This document shows positions 7,336 through 16,861 of a DNA stretch of 51,534 nucleotides, one piece after another; position 1 is the stretch's first letter, and each line of letters starts with the position of its first letter. The translations under genes and the position numbers were made by a program. Under the pieces are notes generated by a model, which ran no database searches, was not told the DNA's origin, and saw only the letters and a program-made list of their open reading frames with translations. The DNA comes from a virus. The DNA lies in IMG/VR virus record IMGVR_UViG_3300044637_002103, positions 1 to 51,534 of that record. One strand, written 5' to 3'.

Positions 7336-7881
7336 CTATTCGTCATATAAACTATTCAAATCACTATTCTTCATAAAAGAACCCTTGTTGAATTTATTTA
7401 ATGCGTTTGTTAATTTTTCTAATTCTTCTTTTAATTTTATGTTTTCTTCACTTAATCTATCAACCTCTTTTGTGTCTACAATTTTTAATGGTACCTCAAC
7501 AATAACTTCTTTGATTATTTCAATAGGGACTTCTTTTATAACTTCATTAGTAATAATTTGTGTGTCCCCCTTTACTTCTATGGGTACTTCTTTAATAACC
7601 TCTACTATTTTTTCAATTGGTACTTCTCTAATAACCTCAACAATTTTCTCGACAGGAACTTCTTTTATTATTTCAACTATCTTTTCAACCATCACCTCCT
7701 TAATAACTTCAACTATTTTTTCTTTTTCTGTTGAATTTCCAAATGGTGTTTCCCCATACTTCAACAAGGAAAATCCTTTATTGAAGGTTTCATTTGCAAT
7801 TTTATTAATGTCTTTTATATTATTTAACTCACAATAAAGAAGAAATTCTTTATCCAAGGTTAACGTGTGCTTCTTCTCCAT
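7336..7881 (-). CDS. KEVP/VEKIVEVIKE repeat coiled-coil protein
   Basis: 181 residues when begun at the ATG at 7879-7881; an in-frame TTG at 7885-7887 would add two. It overlaps the end of gp47 by 32 nt. The N-terminus (LTLDKEFLLYCELNNIKDI) resembles a short DNA-binding-like or helical head. Residues about 55-135 are a run of imperfect repeats of the form VEKIVEVIKEVP, about 12 residues per unit, six to seven units. The C-terminus is a coiled-coil (EENIKLKEELEKLTNAL). Such valine/glutamate/proline repeats form extended rods or beta-solenoid-like spacers. No enzymatic motif. Because it follows a short gp47, it might act with the nuclease; unproven. Confidence 0.75.
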   Translation of the reverse strand: MEKKHTLTLDKEFLLYCELNNIKDINKIANETFNKGFSLLKYGETPFGNSTEKEKIVEVIKEVMVEKIVEIIKEVPVEKIVEVIREVPIEKIVEVIKEVPIEVKGDTQIITNEVIKEVPIEIIKEVIVEVPLKIVDTKEVDRLSEENIKLKEELEKLTNALNKFNKGSFMKNSDLNSLYDE

Positions 7882-8674
7882 TTTCAATGTCTTTTATGTC
7901 TGATATGGTGAAATGTAGGAATGGTTGTTCGTTTGGTAAATCGTGAAATGTGTACTCATCAGTAGTAACATCGTATATACCGTATCCGTGATGTTTAACC
8001 GTTTCACCAAAATTTTGTTGAATTAAACTACCTACCATTATTGCTTTACCACCATTTGGTAATGTAAATTGTTGTCTCTTGTGGATATCTCCACATAATA
8101 ATAAATCCAAATCAACAAAGTTTAATTGGTCATATGCATCTTCAAACTCATAACCTAAGTCAGTTGACAGCCCCATAATTGGTCCGTGAAATAATCCAAC
8201 AGTTAATAACCCTTCTTGTTTTGTGAAATCAGGTCTTGCGTTGTGTTGATATAATGAATAAACAACCCATTGAACGCTACCATCGGTATCAATATAATCA
8301 CCACTATCTTTTAGGTATGTGATGTGTTGATTGTCTAATAATTGAACGACTGGTGTTATACTATCCATACGTTGTGTATTATTCTCCAAGAAATCGTGAT
8401 TACCCGGTATGATTACAACCTTACCAAAACGAGTTAACTCTTTTAAAAACCAACTCGTTAATAATAATTGTTCATTTGAGATATTAATTTTTTGATGTGC
8501 GATATCACCCGCAACAACAATTCTAATTTCGTTATGCGATATATTTTCATCTGCCCATTCTAAAAATTTTACACTTAATTCGCCCAACAGTTTTTCAAAT
8601 TGATTCTTATATAAATCGTGCATTTGAATTGTACGAATGTGTAAATCAGCAATGTGTATGATTTTCTTTACCAT
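7850..8674 (-). CDS. 47: gp47-like recombination endonuclease subunit (SbcD/Mre11 family)
   Basis: 274 residues with ATG at 8674. All metallophosphoesterase motifs are visible: HIADLHIR (Asp10, His12), VAGDIAHQK (Asp57), IPGNHDF (Asn92-His93), LFHGP (His163) and CGDIHKRQQ (Asp196, His198). It should be the nuclease partner of gp46, cutting and resecting DNA ends. It is shorter than T4 gp47 (about 339 aa), so the C-terminal capping/partner-binding part is reduced. Overlaps the PD-(D/E)XK nuclease gene by 7 nt upstream and the KEVP-repeat gene by 32 nt downstream. Confidence 0.95.
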   Translation of the reverse strand: MVKKIIHIADLHIRTIQMHDLYKNQFEKLLGELSVKFLEWADENISHNEIRIVVAGDIAHQKINISNEQLLLTSWFLKELTRFGKVVIIPGNHDFLENNTQRMDSITPVVQLLDNQHITYLKDSGDYIDTDGSVQWVVYSLYQHNARPDFTKQEGLLTVGLFHGPIMGLSTDLGYEFEDAYDQLNFVDLDLLLCGDIHKRQQFTLPNGGKAIMVGSLIQQNFGETVKHHGYGIYDVTTDEYTFHDLPNEQPFLHFTISDIKDIENGEEAHVNLG

Positions 8675-9528
8675 CTTTTAATATAATTTGATAAGTCCAT
8701 TGTTAAAATTGCATTGTTAATTTGTGACGGGACTTTATATTCCACAAATGTTGCATCATCTTTTAATAAAACCACCACATTACCTAACAATTTAGTATCG
8801 TTGTATTTTGTTTCTTTTAACATTTTACGTAACAACCTACCATATAATGGAAGTTGTAAATAATAATGACCTAATGCATTATCATGATAATTGTTAAATG
8901 GTGGGTACAATTTACCAGTATAATGATGTACTTCAAAGTTTTTTGGTTGATTTGTTTTCCAATCGGTAATAACAAACCCAAAATTATCTTTCTCTTTAGT
9001 TTCCATTAACCACACCTTATCAGGTTGTCCTGTGTATTGTTCTTCAGGATCACCTAATACGATTTCAGTATCTAATAATACTCCACCTCTTTCTAACATT
9101 AAATCAAGAAATTGTTTTCCCGCAATAATCATATTATCACTCTTACGTTGTTGTTCTTCGTTGATTTCGAATATCGGTTGTCTAACTTCTTTGTAATTAT
9201 CAAACCTACCAATCAAATCGGATTCCAATTCAAAGTGAACTCTACTACCCATGTTGGTTGATAGGTCACCTGCTTGTTTCCATTCCGCGAGTAATTGTGC
9301 TTGACCTTCGGGGTCTCCTTTTGACATACGAAGTGCCATACCTTCAGCATCAAATGGTTTATGAAATTTCTTTATGATTTTAGAAACTGAAGGAAAATTC
9401 TTTTTAACAACACCGTCAACATCTTTCATGTGATAGATATGTTGTTCTTCTATGAATGTTAATTCTAATTCTTGTCTTTTCTTTTCTAATAAGTCGTTAA
9501 TCTCTAATGAGATGTCTTTTAAATTCAT
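8668..9528 (-). CDS. PD-(D/E)XK superfamily nuclease (RecB/Cas4-like)
   Basis: 286 residues with ATG at 9528. The nuclease fold is shown by MGSRVHFELE (His98, Glu102 helix), YTGQPDKVW (Asp170), VITDWKTNQP (Asp189-x-Lys191 motif) and the following LQLPLYGRLL (Gln225...Tyr229), the order typical of RecB-type and AddB/Cas4-type exonucleases. No iron-sulphur cysteine cluster is present. It lies between the primase and gp47 with overlaps of 1 and 7 nt, so it belongs to the end-processing/recombination operon. Probably a DNA exonuclease assisting resection, or an endonuclease acting on branched DNA; polarity cannot be read from sequence. Confidence 0.88.
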   Translation of the reverse strand: MNLKDISLEINDLLEKKRQELELTFIEEQHIYHMKDVDGVVKKNFPSVSKIIKKFHKPFDAEGMALRMSKGDPEGQAQLLAEWKQAGDLSTNMGSRVHFELESDLIGRFDNYKEVRQPIFEINEEQQRKSDNMIIAGKQFLDLMLERGGVLLDTEIVLGDPEEQYTGQPDKVWLMETKEKDNFGFVITDWKTNQPKNFEVHHYTGKLYPPFNNYHDNALGHYYLQLPLYGRLLRKMLKETKYNDTKLLGNVVVLLKDDATFVEYKVPSQINNAILTMDLSNYIKRW

Positions 9529-10472
9529 TAATCTAGTTGTTTTATTTTATAATTTTCTAATTTTCCTTGTAAGTCGGCAATATCTTTATCACCCTCTAAT
9601 TTAATTGCAAAAACCCTACCCATTAATTTACCACAATTTAATTTATGATATAATCTTTCGGCATCATTCCAAGCATCTGGATCAAGAACAATAATTATTT
9701 TACCTTTAACCTTTTCATATAGAGTGTGAAATAAATGCTCACTCATAAATTTTCCTAACAATGGAATTGCGTTAGGTATGAATATACTATCAAATGCACC
9801 CTCCACAATGTATATTGTTTCATTCCAATCAACCAAGTACTCGTTGAATATGATGAGTTCCTTTTGTGCCTCAGGATTCTTATATTTCATCTTTGTTCTA
9901 TTCAAATAAGAACGTGCAATAAAATAATTAATTCTCCTTTCACAATCATACGATGGGATGATAATTCTATTTTCGTAGATACCTCTATAACAAAAACCAA
10001 TGTTGTACATCTGTACCATTAAGTCAGTTATGTTTCTACTTTTTATATAGTTGTATGCTTGTTTATAATATGGTGTCATTTTAAGACCCTCACTCGCTTC
10101 TTTAAATGGTATGAAGTCTTGAGGTAGTTTTACTGTCTTATAAACACGTTTACTAAAATCTTCACCTTCGTCAGGTTTCAATAATAGATAATTTTTTAAT
10201 TGTTTTGGATTACCGAATTTTTTAACCAATTTAAAAATTGATCCGTGAGTTTCGTGTGATTCGGCACACACCCAACATTTAAAAACATTGTATTTGTAGT
10301 TGACCTCTAAATTTCCTTTTCCGTCACCGTGGTCCAATCCTTTTATGTCATATGAACACACTGGACAATCAAAAGACATCTGTCCTTTATAATCATTATG
10401 CATGTTAGAGTCACCCAAAATATCTTCGAGAATTTCAATAACAGGAGAATAGTCAACTTCTTGATTTACCAT
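9528..10472 (-). CDS. 61: gp61-like DNA primase (DnaG-type, zinc-binding and Toprim)
   Basis: 314 residues from the ATG at 10470-10472 (MVNQEVDYSP). A longer open frame reaches 10526 but would start inside a hairpin and U-tract, so I reject it. Zinc-binding domain: DCPVCSYD (Cys36, Cys39) and FKCWVCAESHETHG (Cys66, Cys69). Toprim catalytic core: IVEGAFDSI (Glu224, Asp228) and IIIVLDPDAW (Asp264, Asp266). It makes RNA primers for lagging-strand synthesis and should work with the gp41 helicase encoded at 46729-48108. Size is close to T4 gp61 (342 aa). It overlaps the next gene by one base and is the first gene downstream of the ruvC-side terminator. Confidence 0.93.
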   Translation of the reverse strand: MVNQEVDYSPVIEILEDILGDSNMHNDYKGQMSFDCPVCSYDIKGLDHGDGKGNLEVNYKYNVFKCWVCAESHETHGSIFKLVKKFGNPKQLKNYLLLKPDEGEDFSKRVYKTVKLPQDFIPFKEASEGLKMTPYYKQAYNYIKSRNITDLMVQMYNIGFCYRGIYENRIIIPSYDCERRINYFIARSYLNRTKMKYKNPEAQKELIIFNEYLVDWNETIYIVEGAFDSIFIPNAIPLLGKFMSEHLFHTLYEKVKGKIIIVLDPDAWNDAERLYHKLNCGKLMGRVFAIKLEGDKDIADLQGKLENYKIKQLD

Positions 10473-10501
10473 ACTATAGAAATATATGTAAAAAAATTGA
10501 T

Positions 10502-10536
10502 AAAAAAAAATCCCCCGGAACACCACCTCCGAGGGA
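10502..10536 (-). terminator. Rho-independent terminator between ruvC and the primase
   Basis: On the minus strand the stem TCCCTCGGA / TCCGGGGGA (9 bp with one G-U pair, 8-nt loop) occupies 10536-10511 and is followed by nine T residues (10510-10502). It ends the leftward transcript coming from the late/ruvC side, or from a promoter at about 10578-10584. Confidence 0.88.
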
Positions 10537-10547
10537 AACCAACCAAA

Positions 10548-10563
10548 AGTGTATTTCTACACT
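10548..10563 (-). other. Second hairpin with GAAA tetraloop
   Basis: AGTGTA and TACACT form a 6-bp stem closed by a GAAA loop on the minus strand, 11 nt before the terminator stem. With the TATATTTATA-like box at 10578-10584 it could be the 5' part of a small RNA of roughly 70 nt (see findings). Confidence 0.6.
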
Positions 10564-10577
10564 TCCCGTCTTCTTTT

Positions 10578-10584
10578 ATAAATA
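10578..10584 (-). promoter_or_regulatory. TATTTAT element downstream of ruvC
   Basis: The minus strand reads ATATTTATAAAAG here, in a 140-nt non-coding gap, and no start codon follows within 100 nt. It is the one copy of the TATTTAT element not tied to a nearby start codon, which favours a promoter role. Confidence 0.35.
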
Positions 10585-10612
10585 TATGATAAACAAACCG
10601 TAAAGTAAAATG

Positions 10613-11230
10613 TTAGTTGCCGGATTTTTCTAATCTATTCATGTTAACATAACCAATCACACAAGTTGCGGCATCAGCCATATCGTAATTTTCTTTTTTA
10701 AGATTACCTGTTTTACCATATAACCAATTAACATCAGGACATACTGCATTTACATGTTCCCAAATTACATGTTTCTTATCTATGTCTCTTGGGTAACCAC
10801 CAAATAAAACATTACGACCTTTGTCATTTGCCCCAACTAAATCAGGGAATGCAAATTTTCTTGAATTATATGTCGAAATAAATGTTGGTAAAATTCCCAA
10901 TACATCATAACATGACTTGAGAATCAATGTGTTATATCTTAATAAGGTTCCAATTGTATACACATTATTCGATTGTAATAATGGTTCCTCAATTATGACA
11001 CGGGTAATACCAACATCTTTATATCCTAATAAATGTTTTTTAAACGCTTCCGCCTTTAAGATTAATTCTTCAATCTTATCTTCAGGTTGAGGTTTAATTT
11101 TTGGGGAAAAATGTGTTAATTCTAATAATTTAGACCCTGTCATATCGAACAGTGCCCACCCAATTGTCTTGGTCGAAATATCGAGTCCTAAGATTTTTGG
11201 CTTGTTTTTTAATTTTACATCTATACTCAT
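10613..11230 (-). CDS. ruvC: RuvC-like Holliday junction resolvase
   Basis: 205 residues with ATG at 11230. RNase H-like fold of the RuvC type: ILGLDISTKTIGWALFD (Asp17 in the first strand), VIIEEPLL (Glu81/Glu82) and the C-terminal YDMADAATC (Asp183, Asp186). These supply the acidic metal-binding site. It should cut four-way junctions formed by UvsX-driven recombination, the task of endonuclease VII (gp49) in T4, before or during packaging. It sits at the end of the structural operon (39 nt after the last virion gene's stop), consistent with late expression and a packaging-linked role. Confidence 0.9.
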   Translation of the reverse strand: MSIDVKLKNKPKILGLDISTKTIGWALFDMTGSKLLELTHFSPKIKPQPEDKIEELILKAEAFKKHLLGYKDVGITRVIIEEPLLQSNNVYTIGTLLRYNTLILKSCYDVLGILPTFISTYNSRKFAFPDLVGANDKGRNVLFGGYPRDIDKKHVIWEHVNAVCPDVNWLYGKTGNLKKENYDMADAATCVIGYVNMNRLEKSGN

Positions 11231-11269
11231 ATAACAATATATAATGAATATTTTTAGAAATGTAAAGCC

Positions 11270-12886
11270 TTAGAAATCAAGTTTTACATTAAACACTTGA
11301 ATAGCGTCTCTTTTTGTGGGTGCACTAAACTTACCCGTAACCATCGTTTCTTTATTTGAATTTAATAAAGCAACTTCTGTAATATATTTATATCCAGATT
11401 TTTCAGTACCGTCTGGATTATATTTTGTTGGATTTTGAGATGTTTCGAATTTACCAGCGGGTAAATTAATAACGAAATTCATTACTTGAACATCCGTCCC
11501 AATTACAGTACTTACGGTCCCTTCCGTATATGTTCTTTCTTTTCCAAAATTAGTTAAAGAAGATGTGTATTGTGTTGTTCCACTTAAAGTAATTTTACTT
11601 TGATTGATTGTAAATGTGTGTCCGTTTTGTAAATCTGTTATACTACTTAATTCTCCTGTGAAATTTATTGAGTTCCAATCATTTGGGAGTGGTTGCTCTC
11701 CGTTATCTGTAAATTGATACAGTATGTGAATTTGTGTTGCATTATAACCACTATTTAAATGTTTAAATCCCCCACTATTAAATTTAACAGTAACATTCTC
11801 ATCATTAGTTGTACCCGTTACTTTCATAAAATAACTACAAGGTAAATCTCCTGACACTGTACCTCCACTTAAAACATATGTTACCCATAACGTTTGACCT
11901 GTTGTTAAACCTGTAATTGGGTTATCATTTGTAATATAACTACTAACTTTTGGTGCTGTTAGAGTATAATTTCTGGTAGAACCTGTATCTAAAACCGCAA
12001 CAATTTCTTGATCATCAAATACTATAATTTTTTGATTAAAGAAAATTTTACCGACACTATATTCATTAACGTCTAATAAATCAACATAATCAAGTTGGAA
12101 GTCTGAATTATATTCACTTGTTACTGATTTTGTTTTTCCCGTACTCATATGAAATATTGTACCTGTGGAATTATCACTTAATCTATGATACATTAAATTT
12201 GGTATTGTAACTTCAAAAAAATCAACATCTTTTTTATTACTAGGATTTTTAGTTGTATCATATATTGGAGTACCACTATAGTTACTAATATAGTCATCAT
12301 ATTTAAAAAACTTATACGGATCAACTGTAGTACCACTTTCTGAATAATGTAAAATTGCAATTGAATTTTGTTCTTCAGGTAATATTTCAACCTCTTCTAA
12401 CATTGTGTTTCTTATTGTTGTACCTGTTATTGTTCCTCCCGAATAGTTAACAAAAGTTTGACCTGTTGAAGATGTGTATCCTAAATAACTTTTAACACCA
12501 CTATAAACATTGCTTTGATAGTCTTTTAATGCTATTGTATCACTAACACCTAATGGTTTATTTTCCCAAACTGTGTTTAATGTCCATCCACTATTCGCTG
12601 TGATTATATTTCTACATTGTTGATTTTCATCATCTGGACTTTCAACGGGGATACCATAAATTGTGGAACCGGTTGCTGAATATAAAAATGGGTACTTAAC
12701 ATGTGTATTTTTATCAAGTGGTGCGAATACTCGTTGACTTGTAAGACCGCTTAAATTATAATTATATTCAGAATCACCTATAGAAAAATAACTAATTAAG
12801 AAATCACCTTTGGCAATGGCATTTCTACCTGCCTTAGTTAATCTTGCTGAAACTGTGGGTGTAAACCCTGTATTTAAGAAACTCAT
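11270..12886 (-). CDS. Virion protein with tail-fibre/collar-type N-terminus
   Basis: 538 residues with ATG at 12886. The N-terminal 40 residues (LTKAGRNAIAKGDFLISYFSIGDSEYNY) follow the pattern 'LT.AGR.A...G.F.I.YF.IGD' common at the start of phage tail-fibre or collar-type proteins. The rest is Thr/Ser/Gly/Asn-rich and beta-strand-rich without cysteine clusters or a Thr/Pro spacer. The C-terminus (YKYITEVALLNSNKETMVTG) resembles the end of that domain family, where it reads '.. I.E..L.....'. It is the last virion gene before ruvC. A baseplate or fibre-attachment protein is likely; exact role unknown. A TATTTAT element lies 5 nt before the ATG. Confidence 0.75.
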   Translation of the reverse strand: MSFLNTGFTPTVSARLTKAGRNAIAKGDFLISYFSIGDSEYNYNLSGLTSQRVFAPLDKNTHVKYPFLYSATGSTIYGIPVESPDDENQQCRNIITANSGWTLNTVWENKPLGVSDTIALKDYQSNVYSGVKSYLGYTSSTGQTFVNYSGGTITGTTIRNTMLEEVEILPEEQNSIAILHYSESGTTVDPYKFFKYDDYISNYSGTPIYDTTKNPSNKKDVDFFEVTIPNLMYHRLSDNSTGTIFHMSTGKTKSVTSEYNSDFQLDYVDLLDVNEYSVGKIFFNQKIIVFDDQEIVAVLDTGSTRNYTLTAPKVSSYITNDNPITGLTTGQTLWVTYVLSGGTVSGDLPCSYFMKVTGTTNDENVTVKFNSGGFKHLNSGYNATQIHILYQFTDNGEQPLPNDWNSINFTGELSSITDLQNGHTFTINQSKITLSGTTQYTSSLTNFGKERTYTEGTVSTVIGTDVQVMNFVINLPAGKFETSQNPTKYNPDGTEKSGYKYITEVALLNSNKETMVTGKFSAPTKRDAIQVFNVKLDF

Positions 12887-12922
12887 ATTTTATAAATATT
12901 ATTTGTAATTGTTTTATTTTTA

Positions 12923-15900
12923 TCAACCTCCTGGAAGTGGGTCACCTCCTCCACCGCCGCCAACCACACATTCGGCGGTGTCTGTGTTTTGAATTGTTCC
13001 ATCATTACTAAATATTCTTTGATGTGACCCATTTTGGTCGTTAAAAAACCATTCGCCTTGCATAGCTAATCCCGCATCTTCCCATTCTGTTGGGGTGGTT
13101 CCATTTAAAAAATATTTATAAGTACCATTTAGTACAAACGATTGGTACGGGCTAGTTAATGATTTGGCATTGGCACATGTTAAATAATAAAGATCGGACA
13201 TTTGCCAACATGTTGAATTATTACCTGTTACAACTGCATTCGTCGTATTATATGTTGATGAACATGGATTATTATCAATTTTTAGTTGATATTGAATCCC
13301 TGTTGAGCAATATGGTGAACCCGAATCAATCCAATTAGCTGAGGTACTTGGTGCTGAGGTTAACATTGAATCTATTGATGTAAATGTTTGGGCTCCGCTT
13401 GTTCCGTTACTAAATTGATTTCCCGTAAAGTTTGAATTTGTATTTTCATATATATCGTATTGGTAAACAGTACCACTATTACATTCCCATCTTGCCCCAC
13501 GAGATGTTAAATAAGTAGGTGCTGTTGATACTGGTGTTTGTGTTGGTGTTGGTGTCATTGATAATGATGGTACAGGTGTGTCACATGGAGTCCAGTCTTG
13601 TATAATTCCACTACTATTAATTGATGCTACCATTGTAAAGTTACCTGAAGTTCCTTGTATTTTAATTGCATACCATTTACCCGCACCATTAGGTGTTGTA
13701 CCATCGGTTGTTACATTACCAGTGTATAATTGATATGTTATTCCTGATGTGATACTTGTTTCATTTACATAAAGGTTACCACTATTTAATTGGGTATATC
13801 CAAGATTTAAGGCTAGTTGTTGTTCGTTTACGCCACATACTTCCGACTTAATTGTTGTTAAATCAACCGTATCTCTTGTCCACGCAGTAACATATGCGGT
13901 TCTATTTTCAGGTGGTGGTGTTGGGTCAGTACAGCCTGTGTAGGTTGTTTTCTGAATATTTCCATTATACGTGTTTGGTACTTCTCTTTGTGTTGTATAT
14001 GAACCTGTATATGTAAATTTAACACTATCACTTGGTCTTACATATCGTTGTCCAATACCTAAATTAGGAATAATAGTTGTAAATGCATATTCCGTACCAG
14101 GTGAGCACTCAGACAATTCATAATATGTAATTAAAATTGTTGGTGTTGGAGTTGTAGTTGGCGTTGGCGTTTGGCTTTGTGTGGCCGCTGGCGTGGCTGC
14201 AGGTGTTGATGTTGGCGTTTGGGTTTGTGTAGCCGCAGGTGTTGCCGTTGGCGTTTGTGTTGGCGTTTGGCTTTGTGTAGCGGCTGGTGTTGCTGTTGCC
14301 GTTGGTGTTGCCGTTGGTGTTGCCGTTATAGTGGCTGTTGGTGTTGCCGTTATAGTAGCTGTTGGTGTAACCGTTAGAGTAGGTGTAGGTGTTGGTGTTT
14401 TAGTTTGCGTTGGTGTCGGTGTTTGAGTTTTGGTTTGTGTTGGTGTAGGTGTGGGTGTTAACGGCATTATATCATCACATTGGTAATCTAAACCGTCTCT
14501 TGAATTGTCATTAGGTATTGCATATCTTGGTCTAGGATATGTGTGTTTTGATCTATTAAATAAATTATTTTCAGTTAAATTTCCTCCTGTCCATAAAGTC
14601 GTTGCTGGAATAAATTGTTCAATAATTTTCATCCAATTAGGACTCATTTTAGTTATGAACGCATTTAAATCAACATCAGTATAAGGAGTAAAATTTGTAT
14701 TCTTTACATATTCATTATAAACCTGTTCTAATGTAAAGTATGATTTATTATATTTTGATTCACTTGTAGAAATAAAACCATTTAAAACTTCTTTAGTAAA
14801 TTCTTCGAATGTTACACCTGACGTATATTGTGGTGTAATTCCCCCGATTGAAATTTCTAAATTTCTTGATTGTCTATAAATGTCATATTCGATGCATTGC
14901 GCGGAAGATAAATAAACCCCAATATTCTTTCTATTAAGAATTAATTTAGAATCGTATTCGTCATCACTAACACTTATTTTTAAATTGTCTATTTTAGGTT
15001 CTAATTCAAAACCATATTCTAATCCAGGTAAAATTCTAAAATAATTAAAATAATCCTCACCGTATGTATAATCTTTAGGTTTAGTTTTTATAGTTTTAGT
15101 TCTTCCTGTTAATTGGAAAACTCCATTGATAGTTGTACCACTAGATGTACTTTCATCTAAAACATCTGAAGACCTATGACTTAATGTTAAATCATACCAA
15201 CCTGAACCCTTTTGGAAAAATATATCATCTTTTTCGTTTGTTATTTTTCTAGGTAATCCATCAGTATCGACTGGATATTCATCTCTTGTTAAATTAGTTG
15301 TTCCCGTTATTGTATTTTCAGTAAATCCTGTTCCATTATAACCCGTAATAACAAATTCGGTTTTTGTACCTTGTATTAAATTATAAACGTCATTTTGTAC
15401 GTTATCATTTAATTTAGATTTTACTTTATAAACGTATTCGTTTATTTTAATCATTGGTTCGGGTGCTCCTAAAAATCTTAAAAAGAATTCGATTGAGTTC
15501 CTTGTACCTTTTGATTTATAAATGTGTGAAAGATTAACTAATAATCTTCTATAAAATTCATGTTCAGATTCAATTAAGTTTTTACCAATTGACTGTCCAC
15601 CATATACACTATCTTGTCTTGTGTATAAAGTATCTTCTATATTTTGTTCATTGAATAAATTATGTGAATCTAACCCTAAATTATCTGATAAGTTTTTTAA
15701 TAGTAAATCTGGAACGTTATTAATACCATCATATGTAACATTTCTCATGTTAGCGATGTTATCAATATATTTCTTTACCCTATCAAAACTTTGTCCATAT
15801 AATTGAAATATTGTTTCTCCCTTTTTGTCATTTGTGTCGAATTCAAATAACTGTGGTGCTGCTAAAAATCTAACAACTAAGTTAGATTTATAATCATCTA

Positions 15901-16861
15901 TCTCGTCAGCTAAATCACTTAATTTTGAAATGTAATCATCAAAATCTAAACCTACAGTTTGTAAGTTCCATCCATCTAACGCTAACGGCCAATTAACTTC
16001 AACAGTAATAATATCTGTTGTTCCTCCATCAGAACTATCTCTTGGTACTTTAAAACTTGCCTCGTATTTTGGATTGGTTTCTCTATTAAGTAAAAGTTCT
16101 TCTAAGTCATCTAAATTATTAAAGAACTCTTCAGTTACCCCATTATTGGGTCTAATTAAAAAACTATTTGTAGTTCCTGTAACTCCACTAAATGGATTAC
16201 CTGAAACCTTTAAAGTAATATTTGTAGTACTTGTTGGTTCGGAATATGATAATATATCATAAGTTGTTCCACTATAATCTACAACGTATTTTTTATATGT
16301 GGAATAAAAATTTCTAAAATTGTTACTTGTCTCACTAATCGTTAAACTTTGTGGTTCGTTAATAACAATATCAAATGGATTATATAAACTTGATTTTTCT
16401 ATCTCAAACTGTGTTGTTTTTGATATTGTATCGTATGTGATGTTCTGTGCAGTATAATCTGAAATTCTAACAGGTATTGTACCATCAACATAAAGAGCTG
16501 CTGGAAACTTTTTTACAATTCTTGAAATTGATACGTTTAATCTTTGTTTTAATGAACCGAATAAAGATTTACCGGCATCGTCAGTACTACCTTTGAATTT
16601 AATACTTTCTTTTTTCTCTGCAACACCGTCTTGTGTAGTTACAGCAGTTGTCTCTTCTTTTAATGAATCTAACGTTAAGAAATCCGAAAATGGTGACGTT
16701 TTAAAATTTTTACTATCTCTTTGTGGGATAATTTTATCTAACGCAAAATTGGTATTGGTTAATTGACTGCTACCGTCGGTAATTTGTACACCGACTAAAC
16801 TATCACTAAACGTTTGTAATCCATTCGCCGCTTGGCTTGGTACCTTTGTAAATTTTGCCAT
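12923..16861 (-). CDS. Large baseplate/tail protein with P2 gpI-like segment, Thr/Pro spacer and adhesive C-terminus
   Basis: 1312 residues. The N-terminal about 790 residues look like a baseplate structural protein; [20 protein letters not shown] resembles the 'KGT..AIE..L...G' core of P2 tail protein I/gp7-like wedge proteins. Residues about 800-907 are almost pure Thr/Pro/Ala/Gln ([15 protein letters not shown] type). After it come cysteine-containing small domains, including a module ([23 protein letters not shown]) that is also found at the C-terminus of the gene at 33169-34716, a second short Thr/Pro run, and a glycine tail (VVGGGGGGD). I read it as a wedge/tail protein fused to exposed receptor-binding modules. 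Its ATG overlaps the upstream stop by one base. Confidence 0.78.
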   Translation of the reverse strand: MAKFTKVPSQAANGLQTFSDSLVGVQITDGSSQLTNTNFALDKIIPQRDSKNFKTSPFSDFLTLDSLKEETTAVTTQDGVAEKKESIKFKGSTDDAGKSLFGSLKQRLNVSISRIVKKFPAALYVDGTIPVRISDYTAQNITYDTISKTTQFEIEKSSLYNPFDIVINEPQSLTISETSNNFRNFYSTYKKYVVDYSGTTYDILSYSEPTSTTNITLKVSGNPFSGVTGTTNSFLIRPNNGVTEEFFNNLDDLEELLLNRETNPKYEASFKVPRDSSDGGTTDIITVEVNWPLALDGWNLQTVGLDFDDYISKLSDLADEIDDYKSNLVVRFLAAPQLFEFDTNDKKGETIFQLYGQSFDRVKKYIDNIANMRNVTYDGINNVPDLLLKNLSDNLGLDSHNLFNEQNIEDTLYTRQDSVYGGQSIGKNLIESEHEFYRRLLVNLSHIYKSKGTRNSIEFFLRFLGAPEPMIKINEYVYKVKSKLNDNVQNDVYNLIQGTKTEFVITGYNGTGFTENTITGTTNLTRDEYPVDTDGLPRKITNEKDDIFFQKGSGWYDLTLSHRSSDVLDESTSSGTTINGVFQLTGRTKTIKTKPKDYTYGEDYFNYFRILPGLEYGFELEPKIDNLKISVSDDEYDSKLILNRKNIGVYLSSAQCIEYDIYRQSRNLEISIGGITPQYTSGVTFEEFTKEVLNGFISTSESKYNKSYFTLEQVYNEYVKNTNFTPYTDVDLNAFITKMSPNWMKIIEQFIPATTLWTGGNLTENNLFNRSKHTYPRPRYAIPNDNSRDGLDYQCDDIMPLTPTPTPTQTKTQTPTPTQTKTPTPTPTLTVTPTATITATPTATITATPTATPTATATPAATQSQTPTQTPTATPAATQTQTPTSTPAATPAATQSQTPTPTTTPTPTILITYYELSECSPGTEYAFTTIIPNLGIGQRYVRPSDSVKFTYTGSYTTQREVPNTYNGNIQKTTYTGCTDPTPPPENRTAYVTAWTRDTVDLTTIKSEVCGVNEQQLALNLGYTQLNSGNLYVNETSITSGITYQLYTGNVTTDGTTPNGAGKWYAIKIQGTSGNFTMVASINSSGIIQDWTPCDTPVPSLSMTPTPTQTPVSTAPTYLTSRGARWECNSGTVYQYDIYENTNSNFTGNQFSNGTSGAQTFTSIDSMLTSAPSTSANWIDSGSPYCSTGIQYQLKIDNNPCSSTYNTTNAVVTGNNSTCWQMSDLYYLTCANAKSLTSPYQSFVLNGTYKYFLNGTTPTEWEDAGLAMQGEWFFNDQNGSHQRIFSNDGTIQNTDTAECVVGGGGGGDPLPGG
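14135..14460 (-). repeat. Thr/Pro low-complexity spacer in the 1312-aa tail protein
   Basis: About 108 codons of ACA/ACC/ACT-CCA/CCT repeats with Ala, Gln and Val variants. The antisense strand is open (a GVAVGV-type frame) only because the repeat lacks stop codons in several frames. Confidence 0.9.

Noticed and set aside
7322-7837. 171-aa plus-strand frame rich in Ser, Thr, Ile and Phe
   Set aside because: Antisense shadow of the KEVP-repeat gene; its repeats are the reverse translation of VEKIVEV units.
10473-10526. Upstream extension of the primase (start at 10526, MVFRGIFFYQ)
   Set aside because: It would begin inside the terminator stem and U-tract, and the added residues are hydrophobic translation of that tract. 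The ATG at 10470-10472 gives a normal gp61 N-terminus.
14181-14426. Plus-strand open frame of GVAVGV type (also at 28109-28306, 29081-29365 and 32202-32525)
   Set aside because: These are antisense translations of the Thr/Pro spacers (ACA-CCA read backwards gives Gly-Val). No start signal or independent coding evidence.
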